The translations under genes were made by a program, and so were the position numbers. The notes below the pieces were generated by a model, which saw nothing but the letters and a program-made list of their open reading frames with translations, made no database searches and was not told the DNA's origin. Shown here piece after piece: positions 39,780-50,914 of a stretch of 64,000 bases of DNA (its first letter is position 1; every line of letters begins with the position of its first letter). The DNA comes from Nemopilema nomurai. Taxonomy: Eukaryota; Cnidaria; Scyphozoa; Rhizostomeae; Rhizostomatidae. The DNA lies in assembly GCA_003864495.1 (NCBI GenBank), contig ML133473.1, forward strand, positions 124,001 to 188,000, written 5' to 3'.

Positions 39780-39888
39780 GTTTCCAGCATAGATCGCTTT
39801 GAGGTACACCATCTAACTTTTTTGGGATACTATTATTGTACTGCTCTGCCAGGGTGACATAGGCTGTAGAAATTTGCCGATCTGTCAT
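38851..39888 (-). pseudogene. C-terminal fragment of a LINE with restriction-like endonuclease (R2/CRE/NeSL group)
   Basis: A 345-codon frame without the reverse transcriptase. After a microsatellite-encoded stretch of Leu and Tyr it reads through a zinc-finger-like CSFCHMPETLLHIVAGC (C-x2-C-x7-H-x4-C). It then has a PD...E-type nuclease motif, FRPDLLLVTSDHRLFILELT, followed by NANRKREKYSNL. This order matches the C-terminus of R2-group LINEs, whose endonuclease lies after the RT. The upstream RT is absent. The first about 35 codons before the microsatellite (ISTAYVTLAEQYNNSIPKKL) may be unrelated sequence that happens to be open. A host gene derived from such a domain is possible but not supported. 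Confidence 0.75.
39720..39779. repeat. (AAT)n microsatellite
   Basis: Two runs of ATA/TAA trinucleotides, split by AGACTGGTAT. The frame is open across them on the minus strand, giving Leu and Tyr homopolymers. Confidence 0.95.
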
Positions 39889-41035
39889 TATGAGGTATCT
39901 CTAATGAAAGTAGAACAGATTAACTATTTTGTGCGAAGCCAACAGTAAAATGTTTAGTGGTTAACATTAACCGAATAATGGGGAAGCGTAGGAAGTATCA
40001 TGTTTAATTGCTCTATCTTTCTCATTTCTACCACTTTCTGAAAGACGTCTTCTTGTACCTCATCGACACAAAAAAATAAAAGTTAGATAAGTAGCTTTTT
40101 ATGGCAAAAATGTGCTTAAAATAAAGTTCCAAATGGCTCGAGCCAAGGAGTAGTTGCCCTGACCCTCATCTAAACAAGTGGCAAACCAAAGTCTACATTT
40201 AGAACCGCGTCTTTCATAATAAAAATCACTTGTGTTCAGCGTCTGAAAAGAAAAGGTGTAGAGGAAAGTATTCTGTGTAGGCGTGAAAAGGAAAAATAGG
40301 AAAAGGGTAGGGGGAATGTCCAAGAGTTTTAATCCAATAAACATACTTCAGAAATGTTTCATGCAATTTACCTTCTGTTTTACTACATGATCATGGACTA
40401 AAAAGTAAATGGTAAAGTTCCCCTTATTCGTGATTTCTGTAAATTTTCAGGACAACTGTTTACGAGCCGGGTACGTAACTCTAAAATTACTGCAGTCCCC
40501 GGGTATTCATAAGAAAATAGCACGCAAAACTGGAAACATGATTATTCATAACATTTGCATACAAAACACGAGGAAACAAAGATAAAAGATTTAAGAAATC
40601 CCAAATTGAAAATGAGCTGCATTTTTTGAAAGTTCTTTTTTGGACGCAAATGAGGTGTATAAACATGGCTTGCCAATAACACACGAACATGCTATTATTA
40701 ACTTGAATGTCTCTCCCTATTCACAATTAAAGATAGTAAATACATTTTCACCTTAATAGAATAAGTGCCTTATCAAACCCAAAGTAGCATTTAGTACACA
40801 GAAGTAACATTTATTAGGACGCTACTAAAAATAGGATAATACCCATAGTTGCTTTTGAAAAGTACTTTGCACTATTGAAAGAGAAGTCCACCAGAATAGC
40901 TAGAAACAGAGCTACCAATGCCTGGCTATCGCAGTCATGTCAGGTTCTTGTTTGTATGTACAGTATGTACATCGAGAATGCAGAAACTACAAAATATTTT
41001 TGAGGAGTCCCCCGTGATTTCTTGGTCTTGTTGCA
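39889..41035. other. Intergenic region
   Basis: Between the LINE fragment and the GPCR stop. No coding block recognised; probably the GPCR 3' region on its right side. Confidence 0.5.
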
Positions 41036-42052
41036 TCAGACAGCCTTCGCTTCGAAGTCCGCGGGGGTAGACATGGTAAGGCTTTCACTTTTCTCGTTAC
41101 AACCAGTGCCATCTGTTGACGACTGTGACTGTTTGGGTTTCGGAGCCAGGCCAACAAAGCGCTTTAGGAATTTTCTAGTGATCGTGTTCCCCAGCCCGTA
41201 GATGACTGCGTTTGCGCTTGTATTCGAGAACACAAGGAGGTATGAGATGTATGAAATGACGCTAAGGGCCAAACCGGGCTCCGTCTTCTGCTTGAACTTG
41301 TAATACGTCCACACCGCAGAGGAAGTGTTGTATGGCAAAAACAAGGAAAACAGAGTCACGATAAGAACGCGAACTGTTTTCGTGGCTGAAATCTCGCGGT
41401 ACGCGTCCTTTCTGGCATTCACGTTACCACGTTCCTGCATGAATTTCCTGATCTTCTCCTTGTGTTCGCGTATCTTCCAAAAAACGAATATGTAAGCAGT
41501 AAAGACGAACAGAATACAAAACAGATCTGACACGTTCAAAATGACTTGAATTACGAATGACGGAAATGTGATGGAGACGGCCGCAACCGCGCACGACACC
41601 ACAAACGCAGCCGCGACGCATCCCCGCATTCGAGCTTCGGTGACCAGCTGCTTGTAGCGATATGGCTTTGTGATGTGGATGTAGCGGTCGAGCGAGACGC
41701 CCATGAGCATGAAGAACGAGAAGTATGCCAGTATAAAAGCCAGGTACTGCATTGCCAGCTCAAAGTTGCAGTTTCTGTATAGGTCCGCCAACGCAACCAT
41801 TACGGCTGCTGCCGGCAGGACAAACAGGCCGGTACACGTATCGGAGACGCACAAGATGCACACAAGTCTACTCGAAACGCTTCCAAGCTGTTTCGTCTGG
41901 CGCAGGGCGTAAACGAGAGCAAGGTTCGAGACTATCGTAATCGGCGACAGTACAGCTAGCAGCGACGCGAACGTGATGAGATGTCCCTTCGGCATATCAA
42001 GGGGCCACAATGAGGAACAGCTGTAGACCTTCGAGAGCGTTGCGTTTTCCAT
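41036..42052 (-). CDS. Class A (rhodopsin-like) G protein-coupled receptor, single exon
   Basis: A seven-transmembrane receptor of 338 residues in one exon; ligand unknown. The start is ATG 42052 (context GAAATGG), followed by an NxT glycosylation site at residues 3-5. Landmarks: Asn43 in TM1 (SNLALVYAL), Asp71 in TM2 (CVSDTCTG), DRY at residues 122-124 after TM3, a proline in TM6 (FLPYN, Pro240) and a TM7 end of NAVIY (281-285), where the family norm is NPxxY. The C-terminal tail is Ser/Thr-rich. The loop between TM4 and TM5 is very short and I see no cysteine in it; the nearest cysteine before TM3 (Cys95) is three positions out of register for the usual disulphide. Melanocortin/cannabinoid/adenosine-type receptors share such a short loop, but I would not assign this receptor to them. 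An open frame continues upstream without an ATG. Confidence 0.92.
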   Translation of the reverse strand: MENATLSKVYSCSSLWPLDMPKGHLITFASLLAVLSPITIVSNLALVYALRQTKQLGSVSSRLVCILCVSDTCTGLFVLPAAAVMVALADLYRNCNFELAMQYLAFILAYFSFFMLMGVSLDRYIHITKPYRYKQLVTEARMRGCVAAAFVVSCAVAAVSITFPSFVIQVILNVSDLFCILFVFTAYIFVFWKIREHKEKIRKFMQERGNVNARKDAYREISATKTVRVLIVTLFSLFLPYNTSSAVWTYYKFKQKTEPGLALSVISYISYLLVFSNTSANAVIYGLGNTITRKFLKRFVGLAPKPKQSQSSTDGTGCNEKSESLTMSTPADFEAKAV

Positions 42053-44386
42053 TTCGACATCAAAGAGCCTTCGAACCAACCAGTGAAGGGTCTTTTGAGT
42101 TACTTCGCTAGGTGGAAGCTTCAACTGTTTACGTCTGCCAGAAGAAGGCTCCCTTTGCAACTTCTGGTTAAAGTCCAGTAAAAAAGAAATGAAAGCGACA
42201 GTGACGTTGCCTTGAAAATATTGAATTTCCCAAACGGTTCTTTTCTGTGAGCAAGCGGCACGCGGATGTGACAGTCTTGATAATCTGCGCTCTTGTTATT
42301 GATAACTTGATACTTCACGGTTTACATCTCCTCGATAATGACATATTGACACATCATCTGCCACGCTCTGAAGGTGTTCCTCTTTCGCTTTTTTGTTTGC
42401 TGAAAGACCTTTGTTAGTGTCCTAAGAATTAATTTCTCATTTAATCTGACCACAGCCAATCTACCTGTTCCAGGGGGTGATTAATAAGCTGGTGTAAAAG
42501 ATGTTGTGAATCCCAAATGATGCTAAACTTTACAAGGGGTCTAAAACATCACATTAAACAGAAAATTTTGAATAATAGATCATTTGAGAACATTGAAAGG
42601 GCATTGGTGACTGGCGAGAGAACAATATATAAAACAGGAGAGTCGTTTAAGTATTCTACGGCGAGGAAAGAAAAGTCCCGCTTTCTGACGTCTTTGATGT
42701 TACCTGTCCTTGGCTCACAGTATTGCTAGTAATTCTTCTCTGGTCAGTTTGGAAAGAATCTTCATTCAAATAACTGCACAATGCTCACATTTGGAAAAAA
42801 ATGGTTCTATTTTTGGTTCTAGTTTAGCTTATACGAGACGTTGTGCCAATCGAGTACAAATTTGATGACATCACGTTACGCCCAACCTGTTAATACGTCA
42901 TATGGGTTCATTTCGAATATTTAACCCAAGCAATAATTGTAGTAGCCCACTTCCACTGTCAGCCAATTACTAGAACGTTCGATCTGCACTTCACTTGATG
43001 ATGATTTCTGTAAAATCTGCTGGGTTGCAAACTCCAATATAAAAAAATCAAAACATGCTATATATTCTTATATGCAGCATTATAGTATAATTATTATCAC
43101 AGAACTATTGTATTTTAAGTCAACGCTTCTTGTAAGCTTATTAACTATCAACCTTTAACTTTTTCGGCTTATAGTGCTGTCTAAAATAGAGCATGGACAT
43201 AAGAGCTTTCTACAAGCCCATTGTTGCGTCCTTTCACCTTTCTGTACTCTAACATCCTCAATGATGAAAACACGTCCCCCTGAATCAAAATTCCTTCCTT
43301 GTTGGCTGGCCATCATACGTTATTCATAACCACAGCCCTTTATTTACAGTTTGTTCAATGATTACGAGTCTCGTAGCCTCGAATCATTCCGCCTTCACCC
43401 TGCCATAATCTTCCGCATTCTCTATTTTGAATCTTCGGTCTGCTAATTGGCTGTGTCAGTTTCCGAAGTCACAGATCGTTCAAAAATAACTTTAGCAACA
43501 AAAGTCTGTGAAACTTCTTTTTATGCTCATCTAAAAATGTAATCTATATTGCCTGACGGGCATCACACTATTAGAAGGGGTTTTGTACCTCGAAAAGTTA
43601 AAAACTATCCATACTCTTTCCGTACATTTTTCATAAAAATCTATAAGCATCCCTTTTTTACGTTTATAGCCACCCCGTGGATGAAAAAACCCCATATATG
43701 GATTCTCTCATTTACTCCTTGATTATGCATATGTACTTCTAACACAAACTTTATTCTTCATTCTCAACAAAGAGTGTCAATGCAGTACCAGAAATTTCCT
43801 TCATTTACCTGCACCAGTTCCTCCAAATATTTACATACCTAGTCTTGTAAACAGGTCATTGTAATCAGAGTTTTATTCCCGAGCAGTTGCTGCTATGAAT
43901 AATTTTATTCCAGGATGGGGTTTCAAAATCTCATGCTAGGAGCATCCTGTTTGATTTTTTACTGAAGAGCCTCTTGGATGTAAACGGGACATTAGTCCCT
44001 GATACCAGTCTTTTATGCACACCTATTTTCCAAGTGGACTATCTTGCGTAGAGTTTACAAGCACCTGTGGAAACCAAAAGCAAAAACATGGGAAACTCAC
44101 TTGAGCACAAAAACTACTCAAAAAATTATGTGCGCTGAAATAATTTGCGTCAAAGTAATTTCGTGGGTTTGGTTGCTCATTATAGTTGTTGTTGTTGCTT
44201 CTTTAGTTCAGCGAAGCCGCAAATTTCAAACCGCATATGCGCAGGATGTAGCCTCATTGTCATGTCAAGCACTAGTCGTTGCTAAGTTACGCAGTAAACT
44301 TCATCACAAACTAGGAACGTAGCTTGTCACACATTCGTTGCCCTACTCGCGTTTGCAACACATCGTGAAGCAAGAAAAACTTCAAA
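42053..44386. other. Intergenic region between divergent GPCR and tektin-2 genes
   Basis: About 2.3 kb that must contain the promoters of both divergent genes. No conserved coding exon found. Short frames at 42517-42729 and 44044-44322 have no family features, although the latter has a hydrophobic stretch. Confidence 0.5.
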
Positions 44387-46947
44387 ATGGCAAGACTTGT
44401 ACAGCATCCCACAAAGTACACCCCAGAAGAATGGCATCGCTCAAATCAGCTAAATTACAACAGCGCAGAAAGGGAAAGAAAGTCAGCAGAAATGATCCGA
44501 GATGAAAGCAACAGGCTGAAACATGAAGTGCATATCACTACGATTAAGACTCAAAGCGATGTTAACAAGAAGTTGGATCAACGCATAAAAGATATCGACT
44601 TTTGGAAATCTGAGCTTGACCGGCTACACGGGGAGACGGATGATGAGATAAATGCCTTGATACAGTACAAAGATCGGCTGGAGAAGGCACTCGATGCAAC
44701 ACAGCTCCCCCTGCATGTCGCTAGGCAGTGTCTGGCAAACAGAGAAGAAAGAGTTCAAATTGACCTTGTTCACGATGATGTTGAAATCCAGCTTATCAAG
44801 GTTAGTCTAAATCGCAATTTAGGACGAAGTTATAGTCAACATAAGCAAAGTCTATGGGCCATGGTAACCAGCTAATCCGTTGACGACATTGGTTAAATCA
44901 TGACAGTTTTATTTAGGAGCAGAAAGTGCTGCTATTTAAAGTTACATATGCTTTGGTTTTGTTTTGTAGTGAAATCCAAATATGATTTGAATGTTTTTTA
45001 TGGAAAAAAATGGAAAATGGGAAAAAATCTGGGCAAAAATTAGCTCTTTTAATTGATAAATTTGATTTTTTTCTACAGGAAGTGGAGGTCATTGAAGGCG
45101 TCCAGGCACTGCTAAAGAAGACTTTGGACCAAGCTACAGAGCAAATCAGGTGTGCTGCAAAAGATTGCTAGTTTGAACATGTTGATACGTATTCTTACAA
45201 TTAAGTTTAAACAGTTTGAAATAGTAAGCAAAATTGTATGTCACCAATATGCAAATATGATGAGTAATTTGCAACTGGTTTTGATACCATAGTTAGCCTA
45301 AAATGGATATCAATTTAGATACCAACTAATGTTCTTATGAAATTATAAGTTTTTTTGCCAATTTTCACAGGTTGCTTCGATCAGCCAAATACTATCTTGG
45401 CAAAGACATCAATGACAAGTTTACAGCCCTATCACTGGATAATACATGTGCAGATCTTCAGAATGATAGTCCAGGATTGTACTATGCACCAAAATCTGTA
45501 AAAATTGAAACAAAGTATGTATTTGTCCTTGACATGTGAAGAGCTTGACTTCTAATTGGTCTAGCTTTAGAATTTTATTGTGTTATAGCTGACAATTGCT
45601 ATTCATAATGGAAGTCTGTGCCATAAAAATTGATAAATCATTCTGCAAGAATAATGCTATGACTGGCATTCAGAATGTTGCCACAAGGAGATGTTATCTC
45701 TTTTCTTTACTTCAAGGTGCCAACATCACTTCTAGCCAAAGTATAGTATAGCAATGTTTTGGTGACAAATTTTGGCCACTTGACTTATTGACTTTTGTGA
45801 CTTATCATTACTGGTGTGACTTTTGTCATGGAGCTTACCTAAGAACCATCCTGGAAGTAGGTAATAATTGAGTTTGTTCCTGAAAAGTGTGCCACATCTG
45901 ATTCTTCTTGTCTACCTATTGAAAAATGTATATTTAATTTTTCCTTTGCATAAACTTTACAGCTCTGTTACTCCAGAGGAATGGGAATCTTTCAGTAACA
46001 AAAACTTTTTGAAAGCTGAGAGAGAATGCAATTCATCAAAAACTTTGAGAAGTATGATTGATGAGATTCTTCAGGAAGTTTACAATGACCAGCAGAAGCA
46101 ATGTACAACTGTGAACCTTGCGCTCAAGAAGAGAATCGAAGAAACAGAGAAAACGAAAGCAAAACTTGAAAACCATCTTGACAAGGTAACAGCCCTTTAC
46201 TTAAGCTGGTAACAGAGGCAAATGCCACACTAATGAAACCTGTGTTACATGATTGCAACTAAGAAGTACTCACTATGTCTGCAAAGTCACTAGATCTAAA
46301 GATATTTGGTAATAGTGCCAAGCTTGTACAAAATATTAAACAATTGCTATATTGGCTTAGTAAAACCAATGTTATTGAAACTATGGTCTAAAAATGAATC
46401 TGAAGATCTAAATTCTATCTATGGTCTAAAAATCTGAAGACAGTGATTTGCAATCCTTGTTCTGTTGCATAAATAAAAATGCATCAGTTGATGCCAATTG
46501 CTTCTCTTTGGTGATAGAAAGTCTGGGTATATGTGGTTCACTTTCCTGCGAAGCGAACAATGCTTAATCCAACACAATTTCCTTTTTAAGGTGCTTGAAG
46601 AAGTAAGAGAAATGGAAGATAATGTCGCTAGCCTTGAGCAAGCAATTGCTGAAAAAGAATCCCCAATGAAAGTGGCACAAACGCGATTAGACAACCGAAC
46701 GCAGAGACCGAACGTTGAACTTTGTCGTGACCGTGTGCAATATCGCCTGGTCAACGAGGTTGGAGAGATAAGCTTCAACATCGAGCGGCTAAGACAAATG
46801 CTGATGGAATCCGAGAATTCACTCAAAGCCCTCCGTCGCACCCAATTGTCTTTGGAGGAAGATATCGAAATCAAAGTGAATTCATTGTTTATCGACAAAG
46901 AGAAGAACATGAAGCTGAGGCAACAAATAAACCACAAATTATTTTGA
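44387..46947 (+). CDS. TEKT2: Tektin-2, five exons
   Basis: Coiled-coil filament protein of doublet microtubules in cilia and sperm flagella. Exons: 44387-44800, 45079-45149, 45371-45514, 45963-46185, 46591-46947; phases agree and give 402 residues. The start context is AAAATGG. The tektin signature nonapeptide RPNVELCRD is present without change in exon 5 (TQRPNVELCRDRVQYRLV). Tektin-2-like blocks include ATQLPLHVARQCLANREERV and EVEVIEGVQALLKKTLDQAT, and the VTPEEWESFSNKNF linker before the second rod half. Nearly the whole protein is predicted coiled coil. The C-terminus ends soon after the last helix (MKLRQQINHKLF); vertebrate TEKT2, as I recall it, carries a further 25-30 residue tail. 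Other tektins are less likely because of the LPLxVAxxCLxxRE block. Confidence 0.95.
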
Positions 46948-47088
46948 AGATCGTTGAACATCGTTTAATTTTGTCAAATAGAAGTAGATAAGTATCTTTT
47001 TTGCACTTGCGTGAAATATTGTTAAAAATTGTAAATGGCATTATATTCTTCAAAAAAGACCTTTAGACTGTATTGAAACTTTCTTTTA

Positions 47089-47094
47089 AATAAA
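47089..47094 (+). promoter_or_regulatory. Poly(A) signal for TEKT2
   Basis: AATAAA 142 bases after the stop codon; a second AATAAA lies at 47153-47158. Confidence 0.65.
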
Positions 47095-49853
47095 GGAGTA
47101 TTTTTTCTTTTGTAATGTTAACAATTTTACGGTAATCTGAGATTTATTTGTGAATAAAGCCTTTTTGCCCAATCTTCTTTCTTTTCTCGCAATAGATAAG
47201 AAATTGAAGATAGGAATCCAACGTCAATATTTCCATTGAGAGAGAGGAACGCGCTATGCTTTCTCCCACAATAGATACTTTTGAAGTAAAGATTTAGTCA
47301 AATGTTTAAAATGTCTAATAACGCTGATTTCGATGTATTATGTCGTAAATTCTCTAAATTGCATCTTGAACTTCTATATCCTGGCAAGTGCTAACCATTA
47401 AAATAATATTTAAGACAAACATTTACGTGGGTTTCTCTTCAGCCGTAAGGGCAGGAGGTATCTGGCCCGGAAGGTGGGGAAATGACGTTTGGTGCGATTA
47501 CCTAATTGGCATAAAATTGTGGATGCAAAGAGAATTTCTTGAAAATGGGAAGCAGCTGCAAAAGTCCCCGGTTTTTTGCAGAACTAATAAACGGAAAATT
47601 TTCAAGATAGTTTGCCACAGAAGTACGAAGCTTTAAAATAAAAAGAGTACATTAAAATAAAAAAATATTTAATTGTGTGTAAACTATTGCTTCTTGCAAG
47701 ATAATATTATTGCATAAATATACATTAATGTTGAATTAAGGTGCATTTCTGCACAGTACCATCGCATCATATAAACATATATATCCAAAAATTTGTCTGT
47801 TGATATTTCCGTAGTACATTGCTCAATACAAATCCACTTGGAGCGTAATATGGCGTAGAGTTGGAGAAAGTAAAGCTACATGTTTTATCTCTATAAGCCT
47901 GTTTCGTGAATAGCCCACTCTTCAGAAGATGAGACTTTCGAGATCTCCTGAAGAACAACAATTAAAAGCATTTTCTATTATTCCCTCTCGATTACTTTCG
48001 TCTTTCAATTTTTTTTTTCGCATCGGTTCCCATCCGGGTTCTGGGAGCCTTGATTCGAGTTCTGTGAATAATTGATTCATATTAACTATAACTCATTTTT
48101 GTTGAGAAATGCTTATAGGTGGAGAAAATTATAAATTGCAAAACAATATAAAACCGAGTAGACAACTTAACAAAAGCTACCTGATATGTTGCAATTTTGA
48201 TCGTCCGTGAAAACGAACTCACAATTTTTTTCAATCCCAAATCGGCGGGCCACTCTTGCTTTAAATAAAGTAACCTCTACTTCTTTCTCCAAACAATCCT
48301 CTGAAAAATTAGAGCGAAAATGTGTGTGGCATGTGATACAGTTAACTAAACTTATCTATTAGACACATTTTAAATTACATCAAATGTGTATATATAAACT
48401 CATTTATGAGCATTGGAACCTTTAAGTTGTCAAGAAGAGCATACCTATTTAAGTGTACCATAAATGAAAGTATATATATTTGTATGAAATTCCCATTTCT
48501 TTTATATGTATTTTACATATATGATGACAAGCAATTCTGGTAGACAACTTCATCGAAAACAGCAGCAATAAAAAGCCTTTTTGCTTAGAAATCATGGAAT
48601 TTACTAAAGAGTATGGCGCAAGTAACAGTTCTAGCGAGGAGAGACAGAGGCTAGTAATATTGATCGACGTACCTAAGTTGAATACAAAGAAAAGTTTGAT
48701 TGACGTACCTTTTTACATACAACCTTGCAGATTTGGAGCAATCAGTCTTCAATAGGTCGTATCGTGGCCAATGATTTTCCCAGACCATTTAGATTGTCGG
48801 GGCGTTCAGAAAAAAAGTGACCAACTATACTTACTGAGCAACTTTATCTCCACAGAAAATTTGTTTTACAGTTTCAAATGTGTTCAAAGCTCTCAATTAA
48901 CGTTTAGTTCCTCAATGCATGGTTAACTTTCTGGTTGTTTTCCAGCCATTGGAGCCGCCACAAAAAAGTCTCACTTATGATTTTCTTTGTGTGCTTAAGA
49001 TGCACAATTCGTTTTGCAAGTGATAACTAAGCATAGGCAACTTGAACATTACACAAAATAGACATGTTAAAAAAAGATATTAAAAATTATTGTTCTAAAT
49101 GGGAATGTGACAAAAGAGAATTAGAAAGGTCGGTGGTAAATGAATATAGGCAAAAACTTTACAGACAAAGGACCTTAAAACTTAGTGGCATGGTCTTGCA
49201 AAATTCAAATTTCGATAGTGAACTTATTGCCAAATAATCTATTGTCATAAGTGCACAATTAAACTGACTATTTGAAAAGCCTTTGGTAAGAAAAATGGCT
49301 TAAGCCTTCTTTATTAATCAAATCTTACAATCAAATCAAAACTTAAATGGATCCATCTTGTTAACCCAAATGAGGAATATCGTCGACAGCAAATCTTACG
49401 TCATAGCGCATTGTTTTCTGTGCGTAGCTAGCTTAGATGTCATAATCAAGAATACCACCCATGGTAATTTATATACTTTCATATGCGATTAAAATTTTTC
49501 CACAAAGTGAGGGAAAGCGCAGAAATGAAAAGTAAGACGCCTTCCTCGACTGATCATGTATTTTTACAATGTTTTTTTATAATGAACGCCTTCTTTACTC
49601 GAGGGTGCATGGTCGAACGATCGGTTGGCATCTAACTAGCAAATTGTTTTTGAAATTGAAAACTGGAAATTGCGCAAATATTTCAAGATTCCCACTATAG
49701 GTACACAAATCTTTGGAGCTTTGAATATGCAATGAAGCAGAATTAGCTTGAAACAAAATTCAGGAAACACAGCATAGTAAATTGCAGATATTTTACCCAC
49801 AGTTGTCAAGAAGGACAAAAGAAGGCACATTATCAACCACTAATGCTAGAACT
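47095..49853. other. Intergenic region
   Basis: Very AT-rich, no coding exon recognised. Short frames at 47388-47636, 47767-47961 and 49636-49836 show no conserved features. Confidence 0.5.
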
Positions 49854-50265
49854 CAGGCCTTATTTTAAGGAAATTTTATCACCGCACAATCAGGGTGGCT
49901 TCATAAAAAGATTACCTCTAGAGGTCGGCTGTGCAAAGTGCGTGGCAGAGGCAGAAATGCAAAAACCGGGATCTTGGGGGCACTGAAAGCAACCCAGCGG
50001 GTCCAGGGGGCAGAGCGGAGTGCCCCCGGAGGCTCATGATATTCTCTTTCTGTATGATGACGTAAAAGCACAAGAAATACATATATAGCCCCTGAATATT
50101 ATTACCGTTACGTTCTGTGCGCTTATTTTTGTTACTCTTTTCGTATGAATTGTTTATTTTGCTGTTTCAACTAATTTGTCACTGCCCAATTTTCCATTTA
50201 TCACTGCACATTTTGGATTTATCACTGCACAAATTGGTTATCACTGAGTCTTAAAATAAGGCTTG
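49854..50265. mobile_element. Non-autonomous hAT element (MITE), 412 bp
   Basis: Terminal inverted repeats CAGGCCTTATTTTAAG (left) and CAAGCCTTATTTTAAG (right, reverse complement), flanked by perfect 8-bp direct repeats CTAGAACT at 49846-49853 and 50266-50273. The ends start CA and finish TG, and with the 8-bp duplication this fits hAT. Inside are several ATCACTGCAC words near both ends (49880s; 50190-50250), probably subterminal transposase-binding repeats. No transposase frame. Confidence 0.9.
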
Positions 50266-50914
50266 CTAGAACTACTAAGATGCTAAAAATCATAATCAAC
50301 ACGGGCATGGCTAAGGAGGGTATATGGGGGCACTCTACCTCCCCAATATTGGTTTTATCGGGAAATGATGAAACTTTTTACAACTGTTTTTTTTGTTTCA
50401 CTGTCGGCGCATTTTCCATTAAACAGGCGAAATAATATAGCATAAAGGTTTATCGTTGCGTTCACTGCTCATAGCGGAAGAGTTTATAACACCAGAAAGG
50501 TTATAGTCTATTATAATGTGTCACTTGGTGTAATTTCTACTCTCCGACATCTGAGTCTTTTAAGATTTACCAAAAACATGGGGCGATTAAAGCCACGCTG
50601 TGGTCCCCATCACGCCAGAAAGTCACACCCAAATCTCAAATTTGTACCCCCACGAAAACTGTTTTCTAGCTCTGACGCTGATTATAAACATCATAATTAT
50701 CTCCAGTACTGCCAGTGGAAAAACTTACTCAGGAAAACTTCATGTTGTTCTTTTGTGCATATAAGACGTAAGTTTGTTATAGTTCGTGTTCCACCAAAAG
50801 AGCAACGTCCACAAACGAGAACGAGGTCACAGGGACACTCGAACAGTAAAAACAAAGGAACTTATCAACCATAATCGAACTTATACCTGGTTCCTATTTC
50901 TTGGTCTTGGCAGA

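Noticed and set aside
44044..44322. Plus-strand frame with a hydrophobic segment just upstream of TEKT2
   Set aside because: No family features; it could be part of the TEKT2 5' region. One hydrophobic run from GTT repeats is not enough to call a gene.
50518..50874. Plus-strand frame of 118 codons upstream of UPB1
   Set aside because: Basic and low-complexity with no conserved features. It probably lies in the promoter/5'UTR of UPB1.
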